The notes beneath the pieces are model-generated. The model did no database searches and was not told the origin of the DNA. It saw only the letters and a list, made by a program, of their open reading frames with translations. Positions 13,407 through 26,107 of a DNA stretch of 64,000 bases are shown here, one piece after another (position 1 is the first letter of the stretch; every line of letters starts with the position of its first letter). Source of the DNA: Prosopocoilus inquinatus (taxonomy: Eukaryota; Arthropoda; Insecta; Coleoptera; Lucanidae); NCBI GenBank assembly GCA_036172665.1, contig CM069877.1, forward strand, positions 21,415,001 to 21,479,000, in the 5' to 3' direction. The position numbers were made by a program, and so were the translations under genes.

Positions 13407-13556
13407 GTACATCGAAACGCCAAATAACATGATAGATGAGTAAGGATCGATTAGATACATCACAGGAACAACGCTAATGCGTGTTGTTTCGTTTAGAACT
13501 ATTTCCAGCTTCTGCTGCGTCCAAAAACTTCGTATCTCACATCAGAGTTACTAGAA
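13407..13556 (+). repeat. 150-bp monomer with 1-bp insertion (CTAGAAGTCC)
   Basis: The unit ends CTAGAAGTCC instead of CTAGAGTCC. The identical insertion recurs in the unit at 21153-21302 with the same neighbouring monomers, showing that part of zone 4 was copied from here or the reverse. Confidence 0.85.
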
Positions 13557-14449
13557 GTCCATCGAAACGTCAAATAACATGATAGATCAATAAGGATCGA
13601 TTAGATACATCACAGGAACAACGCTAATGCGTGTTGTTTCATTTAAAACTATTTCCAGCTTCTGCTGCGTCCAAAAACTTCGTATCTCACATCAGAGTTA
13701 CTAGAGTCCATCGAAACGTCAAGTAACATGATAGATCAATAAGGATCGATTAGATACATCACAGGAACAACGCTAATACGTGTTATTTCATTTAAAACTA
13801 TTTCCAGCTTCAGCTGCGTCCGAGAACTTCGTATCTCACATCAAAGTTACTGGAGTCCATCGAAACGCCAAATAACATAGTAGATAAGTAAGGATCGATT
13901 AGATACATCACAGGAACAACGCTAAAACGTGTTGTTTCGGTTAAAACTATTTCCAGCTCCTGCTGCGTCCAAAAACTTCTTATGTCACATCAGAGTAACT
14001 AGAGTACATCGAAACGCCAAATAACATGATAGATGAGTAAGGATCGATTAGATACATCACAGGAACAACGCTAATGCGTGTTGTTTCGTTTAGAACTATT
14101 TCCAGCTTCTGCTGCGTCCGAAAATTTCGTATCTCACATTAGAGTTACTGGAGTCCATCGAAACGCCAAATAACATAGTAGATAAGTAAGGATCGATTAG
14201 ATACATCACAGGAACAACGCTAATTAGTGTTGTTTCGTTTAAAACTATTTCCAGCTTCCGCTGCGTCCAAAAACTTCGTATCTCACATCAAAGTTACTGG
14301 CGTATATCGAAGCGCCAAATAACATGATAGATGAGTAAGGATCGATTAGATACATCACAGGAACAACGCTAATACGTGTTGTTTCGTTTAAAACTATTTC
14401 CAGCTCCTGCTGCGTAAAAAACTTCGTATCTCACATCAGAGTTACTAGA

Positions 14450-16087
14450 GTCCATCGAAACGTCAAATAACATGATAGATGAGTAAGGATCGATTAGATA
14501 CAGCACAGGAACAACGCTAATGCGTGTTGTTTCATTTAAAACTATTTCCAGCTTCTGCTGCGACCGAGAACTTCGTATCTCACATCAGAGTAACTAGAGT
14601 CCATCGAAACGCCAAATAACATAGTAGATAAGTAAGGATCGATTAGATACATCACAGGAATAACGCTAATACGTGTTGTTTCGATCAAAACTATTTCCAG
14701 ATTCTGCTGCGTCCGAGAACTGTTTATCTCACATCAGAGTTACCGGAGTCCATCCAAACGTCAAATAACATGATAGATGAGTAAGGATCGATTAGATACA
14801 TCACAGGAACAACGCTAATGCGTGTTGTTTCATTTAAAACTATTTCCAGCTTCTGCTGCGTCCGAGAACTTCGTATCTCACATCAGAGTTACTGGAGTCC
14901 ATCCAAACGTCAAATAACATGATAGATGAGTAAGGATCGATTAGATACATCACAGGAACAACGCTAATACGTGTTGTTTCGTTTAAAACTATTTCCAGCT
15001 CCTGCTGCGTCCAAAAACTTCGTATCTCACATCAGAGTTACTAGAGTCCATCGAAACGTCAAATAACATGATAGATCAATAAGGATCGATTAGATACATC
15101 ACAGGAACAACGCTAATACGTGTTGTTTCATTTAAAACTATTTCCAGCTTCTGCTGCGTCCGAGAACTTCGTATCTCACATTAGAGTAACTAGAGTCCAT
15201 CGAAACGCCAAATAACATAGTAGATAAGTAAGGATCGATTAGATACATCACAGGAACAACGCTAATGCGTGTTGTTTCATTTAAAACTATTTCCAGCTCC
15301 CGCTGCGTCCAAAAACTTCGTATCTCACATCAGAGTTACTGGAGTCCATCCAAACGTCAAATAACATGATAGATGAGTAAGGATCGATTAGATACATCAC
15401 AGGAACAACGCTAATACGTGTTGTTTCGTTTAAAACTATTTCCAGCTCCTGCTGAGTCCAAAAACTTCTTTTCTCACATTAGAGTTACTAGAGTCCATCG
15501 AAACGTCAAATAACATGATAGATGAGTGAGGATCGATTAGATACATCACAGGAACAACGCTAATACGTGTTGTTTCGTTCAAAACTATTTCCAGCTTCTG
15601 CTGCGTCCGAAAACTTCGTATCTCACATCATTGTTACTAGAGTCCATCGAAACGTCAAATAACATGATAGATGAGTGAGGATCGATTAGATACATCACAG
15701 GAACAACGCTAATGCGTGTTGTTTCGTTTAAAACTATTTCCAGCTCCTGCTGCGTCCAAAAACTTCTTTTCTCACATCAGAGTTACTAGAGTCCATCGAA
15801 ACGTCAAATAACATGATAGATAAATAAGGATCGATTAGATACAGCACAGGAACAACGCTAATGCGTGTTGTTTCATTTAAAACTATTTCCAGCTTCTGCT
15901 GCGTCCGAGAACTTCGTATCTCACATCAGACTTACTGGAGTCCATCGAAACGCCAAATAGCATGATAGATGAGTAAGGATCGATTAGATACATCACAGGA
16001 ACAACGCTAATACGTGTTGTTTCGTTTAAAACTATTTCCAGCTCCTGCTGCGTAAAAAACTTCGTATCTCACATCAGAGTTACTAAA
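14450..16087 (+). repeat. Zone 3a: mixed satellite monomers, source of a distant duplication
   Basis: Eleven monomers carry rare markers: TTTCGATCAAAAC at 14679, TGCTGAGTCC near 15450, CATCATTGTTAC near 15628 and AAATAGCATG near 15953. The same markers in the same order reappear at about 21750-23089, roughly 7.0-7.15 kb downstream. No unique sequence or gene is present. Confidence 0.75.
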
Positions 16088-18024
16088 GTCCATCGAAACG
16101 TCAAATAACATGATAGATGCGTAATGATCGATTAGATACATCACAGGAACAACGCTAATACGTGTTGTTTAGTTTAAAACTATTTCCAGCTCCTGCTGCG
16201 TCCAAAAACTTCTTTTCTCACATTAGAGTTACTAGAGTCCATCGAAACGCCAAATAACATAGTAGATAAGTAAGGATCGATTAGATACATCACAGGAATA
16301 ACGCTAATACGTGTTGTTTCGTTCAAAACTATTTCCAGCTTCTGCTGCATCCGAGAACTGTTTATCTCACATCAGAGTTACCGGAGTCCATCCGAACGTC
16401 AAATAACATGATAGATGAGTAAGGATCGATTAGATACATCACAGGAACAACGCTAATGCGTGTTGTTTCATTTAAAACTATTTCCAGCTCCTGCTGCGTC
16501 CAAAAACTTCTTTTCTCACATTAGAGTTACTAGAGTCCATCGAAACGTCAAATAACATGATAGATGAGTGAGGATCGATTAGATACATCACAGGAACAAC
16601 GCTAATACGTGTTGTTTCGTTCAAAACTATTTCCAGCTTCTGCTGCGTCCGAAAACTTCGTATCTCACATCAGGGTAACTAGAGTCCATCGAAACGTCAA
16701 ATAACATGATAGATGAGTGAGGATCGATTAGATACATCACAGGAACAACGCTAATGCGTGTTGTTTCGTTTAAAACTATTTCCAGCTTCTGCTGCGTCCG
16801 AGAACTTCGTATCTCACATCAAAGTAACTAGAGTCCATCGAAACGCCAAATAACATAGTAGATAAGTAATGATCGATTAGATACATCACAGGAACAACGC
16901 TAATGCGTGTTATTTCGTTTAAAACGAAATCTAGCTTCAGCTGCGTCCGAGAACTTCGTATCTCACATCAGAGTTACTGGAGTCCATCCAAACGCCAAAT
17001 AACATGATAGATGCGTAATGATCGATTAGATACATCACAGGAACAACGCTAATACGTGTTGTTTAGTTTAAAACTATTTCCAGCTCCTGCTGCGTCCAAA
17101 AACTTCTTTTCTCACATTAGAGTTACTAGAGTCCATCGAAACGCCAAATAACATAGTAGATAAGTAAGGATCGATTAGATACATCACAGGAATAACGCTA
17201 ATACTTGTTGTTTCGTTCAAAACTATTTCCAGCTTCTGCTGCATCCGAGAACTGTTTATCTCACATCAGAGTTACCGGAGTCCATCCGAACGTCAAATAA
17301 CATGATAGATGAGTAAGGATCGATTAGATACATCACAGGAACAACGCTAATGCGTGTTGTTTCATTTAAAACTATTTCCAGCTCCTGCTGCGTCCAAAAA
17401 CTTATTTTCTCACATTAGAGTTACTAGAGTCCATCGAAACGTCAAATAACATGATAGATGAGTGAGGATCGATTAGATACATCACAGGAACAACGCTAAT
17501 ACGTGTTGTTTCGTTCAAAACTATTTCCAGCTTCTGCTGCGTCCGAAAACTTCGTATCTCACATCAGGGTTACTAGAGTCCATCGAAACGTCAAATAACA
17601 TGATAGATGAGTGAGGATCGATTAGATACATCACAGGAACAACGCTAATGCGTGTTGTTTCGTTTAAAACTATTTCCAGCTTCTGCTGCGTCCGAGAACT
17701 TCGTATCTCACATCAAAGTAACTAGAGTCCATCGAAACGCCAAATAACATAGTAGATAAGTAATGATCAATTAGATACATCACAGGAACAACGCTAATGC
17801 GTGTTATTTCGTTTAAAACGAATTCTAGCTTCAGCTGCGTCCGAGAACTTCGTATCTCACATCAGAGTTACTGGAGTCCATCCAAACGTCAAATAACATG
17901 ATAGATGAGTAAGGATCGATTAGATACATCACAGGAACAACGCTAATACGTGTTGTTTCGTTTAAAACTATTTCCAGCTCCTGCTGCGTCCAAAAACTTC
18001 TTTTCTCACATTAGAGTTACTAGA
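16088..18024 (+). repeat. Zone 3b: 16-mer-derived satellite with 894-bp subperiod
   Basis: Thirteen monomers match zone 1 types. The order at 16237-17130 equals the six-monomer unit at 4918-5811, and 17131-17726 begins a second copy at an offset of 894 bp. The block then continues with types like those at 746-1043. It is an island of zone 1 lineage between zones of the 14-mer lineage. Confidence 0.75.
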
Positions 18025-21000
18025 GTCCATCGAAACGTCAAATAACATGATAGATGAGTAAGGATCGATTAGATACAACACAGGAACAACGCTAATGCGT
18101 GATGTTTCATTTAAAACTATTTCCAGCTCCTGCTGCGTCCGAAAATTTCTTTTCTCATATCAGAGTTACTAGAGTCCGTCGAAACGTCAAATAACATGAT
18201 AGATGAGTGAGGATCGATTAGATACATCACAGGAACAACGCTAATACGTGTTGTTTCGTTTAAAACTATTTCCAGCTCCTGCTGGGTCCAAAAACTTCGT
18301 ATCTCACATCAGAGTTACTAGAGTCCATCGAAACGTCAAATAACATGATACATCAATAAGGATCGATTAGATACATCACAGGAACAACGCTAATGCGTGT
18401 TGTTTCATTTAAAACTATTTCCAGCTTCTGCTGCGTCCGAGAACTTCGTATCTCACATCAGAGTAACTAGAGTCCATCGAAACGCCAAATAACATAGTAG
18501 ATAAGAAAGGATCGATTAGATACATCACAGGAATAACGCTAATACGTGTTGTTTCGTTCAAAACTATTTCCAGCTTCTGCTGCGTCCGAAAACTTTGTAT
18601 CTCACATCAGAGTTACCGGAGTCCATCCAAACGTCAAATAACATGATAGATGAGTAAGGATCGATTAGATACATCACAGGAACAACGCTAATGCGTGTTG
18701 TTTCATTTAAAACCATTTCCAGCTCCCGCTGCGTCCAAAAACTTCGTATCTCACATCAGAGTTACTAGAGTCCACCAAAACTTCAAATAACATGATAGAT
18801 GAGTAAGGATCGATTAGATACATCACAGGAACAACGCTAATGCGTGTTGTTTCGTTTAAAACTATTTCCAGCTTCTGCTGCGTCCGAAAATTTCGTATCT
18901 CACATTAGAGTTACTGGAATCCATCGAAACGTCAAATAACATGATAGATGAGTAAGGATCGATTAGATACATCACAGGAACAACGCTAATTAGTGTTGTT
19001 TCGTTTAAAACTATTTCCAGCTTCCGCTGCGTCCAAAAACTTCGTATCTCACATCAGAGTTACTAGAGTCCATCGTAACCTCAAATAACATGACAGATGA
19101 GTAAGGATCGATTAGATACATCACAGGAACAACGCTAATGCGTGTTGTTTCGTTTAAAACTATTTCCAGCTCCTGCTGCGTCCGAAAATTTCTTTTCTCA
19201 CATCAGAGTTACTAGAGTCCGTCGAAACGTCAAATAACATGATAGATGAGTGAGGATCGATTAGATACATCACAGGAACAACGCTAATACGTGTTGTTTC
19301 GTTCAAAACTATTTCCAGCTTCTGCTGCGTCCGAAAACTTCGTATCTCACATCAGAGTTACTAGAGTCCATCGAAACGTCAAATAACATGATAGATGAGT
19401 AAGGATCGATTAGATACAACACAGGAACAACGCTAATGCGTGATGTTTCATTTAAAACTATTTCCAGCTTCTGCTGCGTCCGAGAACTTCGTATCTCACA
19501 TCAGAGTAACTAGAGTCCATCGAAACGCCAAATAACATGAAAGATGAGTAAGGATCGATTAGATACATCACAGGAACAACGCTAATACGTGTTGTTTCGT
19601 TCAAAACTATTTCCAGCTTCTGCTGCGTCCGAAAACTTCGTATCTCACATCAGAGTTACTAGAGTCCATCGAAACGTCAAATAACATGATAGATGAGTAA
19701 GGATCGATTAGATACATCACAGGAACAACGCTAACACGTGTTGTTTCGTTCAAAACTATTTCCAGCTTCTGCTGCGTCCGAGAACTTCGTATCTCACATC
19801 AAAGTAACTAGAGTCAATCGAAACGCCAAATAACATGAAAGATGAGTGAGGATCGATTAGATACATCACAGGAACAACGCTAACACGTGTTGTTTCGTTC
19901 AAAACTATTTCCAGCTTCTGCTGCGTCCGAAAACATTGTATCTCACATCAGAGTTTCCGGAGTCCATCCAAACATCAAATAACATGATAGATGAGTAAGG
20001 ATCGATTAGATACATCACAGGAACAACGCTAATACGTGTTGTTTCGTTTAAAACTATTTCCAGCTCCTGCTGGGTCCAAAAACTTCGTATTTCACATCAG
20101 AGTTACTAGAGTCCATCGAAACGTCAAATAACATGATAGATCAATAAGGATCGATTAGATACATCACAGGAACAACGCTAATGCGTGTTGTTTCATTTAA
20201 AACTATTTCCAGCTTCTGCTGCGTCCGAGAACTTCGTATCTCACATCAGAGTAACTAGAGTCCATCGAAACGCCAAATAACATAGTAGATAAGTAAGGAT
20301 CGATTAGATACATCACAGGAATAACGCTAATGCGTGTTGTTTCATTTAAAACCATTTCCAGCTCCCGCTATGTCCAAAAACTTCGTATCTCACATCAGAG
20401 TTACTAGAGTCCATCGAAACGTCAAATAACATGATAGATGAGTAAGGATCGATTAGATACATCACAGGAACAACGCTAATGCGTGTTGTTTCGTTTAAAA
20501 CTATTTCCAGCTTCTGCTGCGTCCGAAAATTTCGTATCTCACATTAGAGTTACTGGAGTCCATCGAAACGTCAAATAACATGATAGATGAGTAAGGATCG
20601 ATTAGATACTTCACAGGAACAACGCTAATTAGTGTTGTTTCGTTTAAAACTATTTCCAGCTTCCGCTGCGTCCAAAAACTTCGTATCTCACATCAAAGTT
20701 ACTGGCGTATATCGAAACACCAAATAACGTGATAGATGAGTAAGGATCGATTAGATACATCACAGGAACAACGCTAAAACGTGTTGTTTCGTTTAAAACT
20801 ATTTCCAGCTCCTGCTGCGTAAAAAACTTCGTATCTCACATCAGAGTTACTAGAGTCCATCGAAACGTCAAATAACATGATAGATGAGTAAGGATCTATT
20901 AGATACATCACAGGAACAACGCTAATACGTGTTATTTCATTTAAAACTATTTCCAGCTTCAGCTGCGTCCGAGAACTTCGTATCTCACATCAAAGTTACT

Positions 21001-23089
21001 GGAGTCCATCGAAACGCCAAATAACATAGTAGATAAGTAAGGATCGATTAGATACATCACAGGAACAACGCTAATACGTGTTGTTTCGTTTAAAACTATT
21101 TCCAGCTCCTGCTGCGTCCAAAAACTTCGTATGTCACATCAGAGTAACTAGAGTACATCGAAACGCCAAATAACATGATAGATGAGTAAGGATCGATTAG
21201 ATACATCACAGGAACAACGCTAATGCGTGTTGTTTCGTTTAGAACTATTTCCAGCTTCTGCTGCGTCCAAAAACTTCGTATCTCACATCAGAGTTACTAG
21301 AAGTCCATCGAAACGTCAAATAACATGATAGATCAATAAGGATCGATTAGATACATCACAGGAACAACGCTAATGCGTGTTGTTTCATTTAAAACTATTT
21401 CCAGCTTCTGCTGCGTCCAAAAACTTCGTATCTCACATCAGAGTTACTAGAGTCCATCGAAACGTCAAGTAACATGATAGATCAATAAGGATCGATTAGA
21501 TACATCACAGGAACAACGCTAATACGTGTTATTTCATTTAAAACTATTTCCAGCTTCAGCTGCGTCCGAGAACTTCGTATCTCACATCAAAGTTACTGGC
21601 GTATATCGAAGCGCCAAATAACATGATAGATGAGTAAGGATCGATTAGATACATCACAGGAACAACGCTAATACGTGTTGTTTCGTTTAAAACTATTTCC
21701 AGCTCCTGCTGCGTAAAAAACTTCGTATCTCACATCAGAGTTACTAGAGTCCATCGAAACGCCAAATAACATAGTAGATAAGTAAGGATCGATTAGATAC
21801 ATCACAGGAATAACGCTAATACGTGTTGTTTCGATCAAAACTATTTCCAGATTCTGCTGCGTCCGAGAACTGTTTATCTCACATCAGAGTTACCGGAGTC
21901 CATCCAAACGTCAAATAACATGATAGATGAGTAAGGATCGATTAGATACATCACAGGAACAACGCTAATACGTGTTGTTTCGTTTAAAACTATTTCCAGC
22001 TCCTGCTGCGTCCAAAAACTTCGTATCTCACATCAGAGTTACTAGAGTCCATCGAAACGTCAAATAACATGATAGATCAATAAGGATCGATTAGATACAT
22101 CACAGGAACAACGCTAATACGTGTTGTTTCATTTAAAACTATTTCCAGCTTCTGCTGCGTCCGAGAACTTCGTATCTCACATTAGAGTAACTAGAGTCCA
22201 TCGAAACGCCAAATAACATAGTAGATAAGTAAGGATCGATTAGATACATCACAGGAACAACGCTAATGCGTGTTGTTTCATTTAAAACTATTTCCAGCTC
22301 CCGCTGCGTCCAAAAACTTCGTATCTCACATCAGAGTTACTGGAGTCCATCCAAACGTCAAATAACATGATAGATGAGTAAGGATCGATTAGATACATCA
22401 CAGGAACAACGCTAATACGTGTTGTTTCGTTTAAAACTATTTCCAGCTCCTGCTGAGTCCAAAAACTTCTTTTCTCACATTAGAGTTACTAGAGTCCATC
22501 GAAACGTCAAATAACATGATAGATGAGTGAGGATCGATTAGATACATCACAGGAACAACGCTAATACGTGTTGTCTCGTTCAAAACTATTTCCAGCTTCT
22601 GCTGCGTCCGAAAACTTCGTATCTCACATCATTGTTACTAGAGTCCATCGAAACGTCAAATAACATGATAGATGAGTGAGGATCGATTAGATACATCACA
22701 GGAACAACGCTAATGCGTGTTGTTTCGTTTAAAACTATTTCCAGCTCCTGCTGCGTCCAAAAACTTCTTTTCTCACATCAGAGTTACTAGAGTCCATCGA
22801 AACGTCAAGTAACATGATAGATAAATAAGGATCGATTAGATACAGCACAGGAACTACGCTAATGCGTGTTGTTTCATTTAAAACTATTTCCAGCTTCTGC
22901 TGCGTCCGAGAACTTCGTATCTCACATCAGACTTACTGGAGTCCATCGAAACGCCAAATAGCATGATAGATGAGTAAGGATCGATTAGATACATCACAGG
23001 AACAACGCTAATACGTGTTGTTTCGTTTAAAACTATTTCCAGCTCCTGCTGCGTCCAAAAACTTCTTTTCTCACATCAGAGTTACTAGA
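18025..23089 (+). repeat. Zone 4: mosaic second copy of zones 2 and 3a
   Basis: About 19200-20900 matches block 1 of zone 2 at an offset near 13.1 kb (GTCAATCG at 19813 versus 6706). About 20900-21600 matches the neighbourhood of 13150-13850, including the CTAGAAGTCC insertion. About 21750-23089 matches zone 3a. Near 20330 a unit joins GGAATAACGC directly to the CATTTAAAACC and GCTATGTCC variants. Those variants lie on two successive monomers at 7153 and 7302, so one monomer was lost in phase. No gene is present. Confidence 0.75.
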
Positions 23090-23685
23090 GTCAATCGAAA
23101 CGTCAAATAACATGATAGATGAGTGAGGATCGATTAGATACATCACAGGAACAACGCTAATACGTGTTGTTTCGTTCAAAACTATTTCCAGCTTCTGCTG
23201 CGTCCGAAAACTTCGAATCTCACATCAGAGTTACTAGGGTCCATCGAAACGTCAAATAACATGATAGATGAGTAAGGATCGATTAGATACAACACAGGAA
23301 CAACGCTAAAGCGTGTTGTTTCATTTAAAACTATTTTCAGCTTCTGCTGCGTCCGAGAACTTCGTATCTCACATCAGAGTTACTGGAGTCCATCCAAACG
23401 TCAAATAACATGATAGATGAGTAAGGATCGATTAGATACATCACAGGAACAACGCTAATACGTGTTGTTTCGTTTAAAACTATTTCCAGCTCCTGCTGCG
23501 TCCAAAAACTTCGTATCTCACATCAGAGTTACTAGAGTCCATCGAAACGTCAAATAACATGATAGATCAATAAGGATCGATTAGATACATCACAGGAACA
23601 ACGCTAATACGTGTTGTTTCATTTAAAACTATTTCCAGCTTCTGCTGCGTCCGAGAACTTCGTATCTCACATCAGAGTAACTAGA

Positions 23686-23816
23686 GTCCATCGAAACGCC
23701 AAATAACATAGTAGATAAGTAAGGATCGATTAGATACATCACAGGAATAACGCTATTAGCGTTATTCCTGTTCAGCTGCGTCCGAGAACTTCGTATCTCA
23801 CATCAAAGTTACTGGT
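23686..23816 (+). repeat. 131-bp monomer with internal hairpin replacement
   Basis: The unit is normal up to ACAGGAATAACGCTA. Then 35 bp of the usual monomer are replaced by 17 bp that begin with the reverse complement of the preceding 15 bases, after which the unit resumes at CAGCTGCGTCC. Net change is minus 18 bp. It occurs once in the window. Confidence 0.95.
23741..23771. repeat. Perfect 15-bp inverted repeat with 1-nt spacer
   Basis: The left arm ACAGGAATAACGCTA is at 23741-23755, the spacer T at 23756, and the right arm TAGCGTTATTCCTGT at 23757-23771. The left arm is ordinary monomer sequence on the plus strand. The right arm is its exact reverse complement and occurs nowhere else in this strand. 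This is the expected scar of replication switching to the nascent strand and back. Confidence 0.95.
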
Positions 23817-24263
23817 GTCCATCGAAACGCCAAATAACATGATAGATGAGTGAGGATCGATTAGATACATCACAGGAACAACGCTAATACGTGTTGTTTC
23901 GTTCAAAACTATTTCCAGCTTCTGCTGCGTCCGAAAACTTCGTATCTCACATCAGGGTTACTAGAGTCCATCGAAACGTCACATAACATGATAGATGAGT
24001 GAGGATCGATTAGATACATCACAGGAACAACGCTAATGCGTGTTGTTTCGTTTAAAACTATTTCCAGCTCCTGCTGCGTCCAAAAACTTCTTTTCTCACA
24101 TCAGAGTTACTAGAGTCCACCGAAACGTCAAATAACATGATAGATAAGTAAGGATCGATTAGATACATCACAGGAACAACGCTAATTAGTGTTGTTTCGT
24201 TTAAAACTATTTCCAGCTTCCGCTGCGTCCAAAAACTTCGTATCTCACATCAAAGTTACTGGC

Positions 24264-24366
24264 GTATATCGAAACGCCAAATAACATGATAGATCAATAA
24301 GGATCGATTAGATACATCACAGGAACAACGCTAATGCGTGTTGTTTCTCACATTAGAGTTACTGGA
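24264..24366 (+). repeat. 103-bp truncated monomer, copy 1
   Basis: Monomer positions 85-130 (46 bp) are missing, so GTTGTTTC joins directly to TCACATTAGAG, with the junction at about 24347. The parental ends share the dinucleotide TC, so a microhomology deletion is plausible. The loss removes the TTTAAAAC region and the variable CTGCTGCGTCC block. Confidence 0.95.
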
Positions 24367-26004
24367 GTCCATCGAAACGTCAAATAACATGCTAGATGAG
24401 TAAGGATCGATTAGATACATCACAGGAACAACGCTAATTAGTGTTGTTTCGTTTAAAACTATTTCCAGCTTCCGCTGCGTCCAAAAACTTCGTATCTCAC
24501 ATCAAAGTTACTGGCGTATATCGAAACGCCAAATAACATGATAGATGAGTAAGGATCGATTAGATACATCACAGGAACAACGCTAATACGTGTTGTTTCG
24601 TTTAAAACTATTTCCAGCTCCTGCTGCGTAAAAAACTTCGTATCTCACATCAGAGTTACTAGAGTTCATCGAAACCTCAAATAACATGACAGATGAGTAA
24701 GGATCGATTAGATACATCACAGGAACAACGCTAATGCGTGTTGTTTCGTTTAAAACTATTTCCAGCTCCTGCTGCGTCCGAAAATTTCTTTTCTCATATC
24801 AGAGTTACTAGAGTCCGTCGAAACGCCAAATAACATGATAGATGAGTAAGGATCGATTAGATACATCACAGGAACAACGCTAATACGTGTTGTTTCGTTC
24901 AAAACTATTTCCAGCTTCTGCTGCGTCCGAAAATTTCGTATCTCACATCAGAGTTACTAGAGTCCATCGAAACGTCAAATAACATGATAGATGAGTGAGG
25001 ATCGATTAGATACATCACAGGAACAACGCTAATGCGTGTTGTTTCGTTTAAAACTATTTCCAGCTTCTGCTGCGTCCGAGAACTTCGTATCTCACATCAG
25101 AGTAACTAGAGTCCATCGAAACGCCAAATAACATAGTAGATAAGTAAGGATCGATTAGATACATCACAGGAACAACGCTAATGCGTGTTGTTTCGTTTAA
25201 AACTAATTCTAGCTTCAGCTGCGTCCGAGAACTTCGTATCTCACATCAGAGTTACTGGAGTCCATCCAAACGTCAAATAACATGATAGATGAGTAAGGAT
25301 CGATTAGATACATCACAGGAACAACGCTAATACGTGTTGTTTCGTTTAAAACTATTTCCAGCTCCTGCTGCGTCCAAAAACTTCTTTTCTCACATTAGAG
25401 TTACTAGAGTCCATCGAAGCGTCAAATAACATGATAGATGAATAAGGATCGATTAGATACATCACAGGAACAACGCTAATGCGTGTTGTTTCATTTAAAA
25501 CCATTTCCAGCTCCCGCTATGTCCAAAAACTTCGTATCTCACATCAGAGTTACTAGAGTCCATCGAAACGTCAAATAACATGATAGATGAGTAAGGATCG
25601 ATTAGATACATCACAGGAACAACGCTAATGCGTGTTGTTTCGTTTAAAACTATTTCCAGCTTCTGCTGCGTCAGAGAACTTCGTATCTCACATCAGAGTA
25701 ACTAGAGTCCATCGAAACGTCAAATAACATGATAGATGAGTAAGGATCGATTAGATACATCACAGGAACAACGCTAATACGTGTTATTTCATTTAAAACT
25801 ATTTCCAGCTTCAGCTGCGTCCGAGAACTTCGTATCTCACATCAAAGTTACTGGAGTCCATCGAAACGCCAAATAACATAGTAGATGAGTAAGGATCGAT
25901 TAGATACATCACAGGAACAACGCTAATACGTGTTGTTTCGTTTAAAACTATTTCCAGCTCCTGCTGCGTCCAAAAACTTCGTGTCTCACATCAGAGTTAC
26001 CAGA

Positions 26005-26107
26005 GTCCATCGAAACGTCAAATAACATGATAGATCAATAAGGATCGATTAGATACATCACAGGAACAACGCTAATGCGTGTTGTTTCTCACATTAGAGT
26101 TACTGGA
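26005..26107 (+). repeat. 103-bp truncated monomer, copy 2
   Basis: It has the same 46-bp deletion and junction sequence as at 24264, preceded here by the CGTGTCTCAC and TTACCAGAG variants and followed by GTCAATCG. An identical breakpoint implies descent from one deletion event followed by duplication. Confidence 0.95.

Larger units (their letters stand above)
6110..14449 (+). repeat. Zone 2: satellite with 14-monomer, 2085-bp periodicity
   Basis: Three successive blocks start at 6110, 8195 and 10280, each step being 14 monomers minus 1 bp. The 1 bp comes from one 148-bp monomer in each block. Markers include GTCAATCG at 6706, 8791 and 10876, GTACATCG at 8195 and 10280, TGCTGGGTCC and GGATCTATTAG. 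The equal length hides rearrangement. Block 1 contains monomers at 7004-7450 and 7600-7748 that block 2 lacks, and block 2 has four monomers at 9684-10279 not found in that order in block 1. The right part, about 12514-14449, is less regular. No gene is present. Confidence 0.8.

Noticed and set aside
23741..23771. Rho-independent terminator or small-RNA hairpin
   Set aside because: The perfect stem is not followed by a T-run. It sits in non-coding satellite and is explained by a copy-back mutation.
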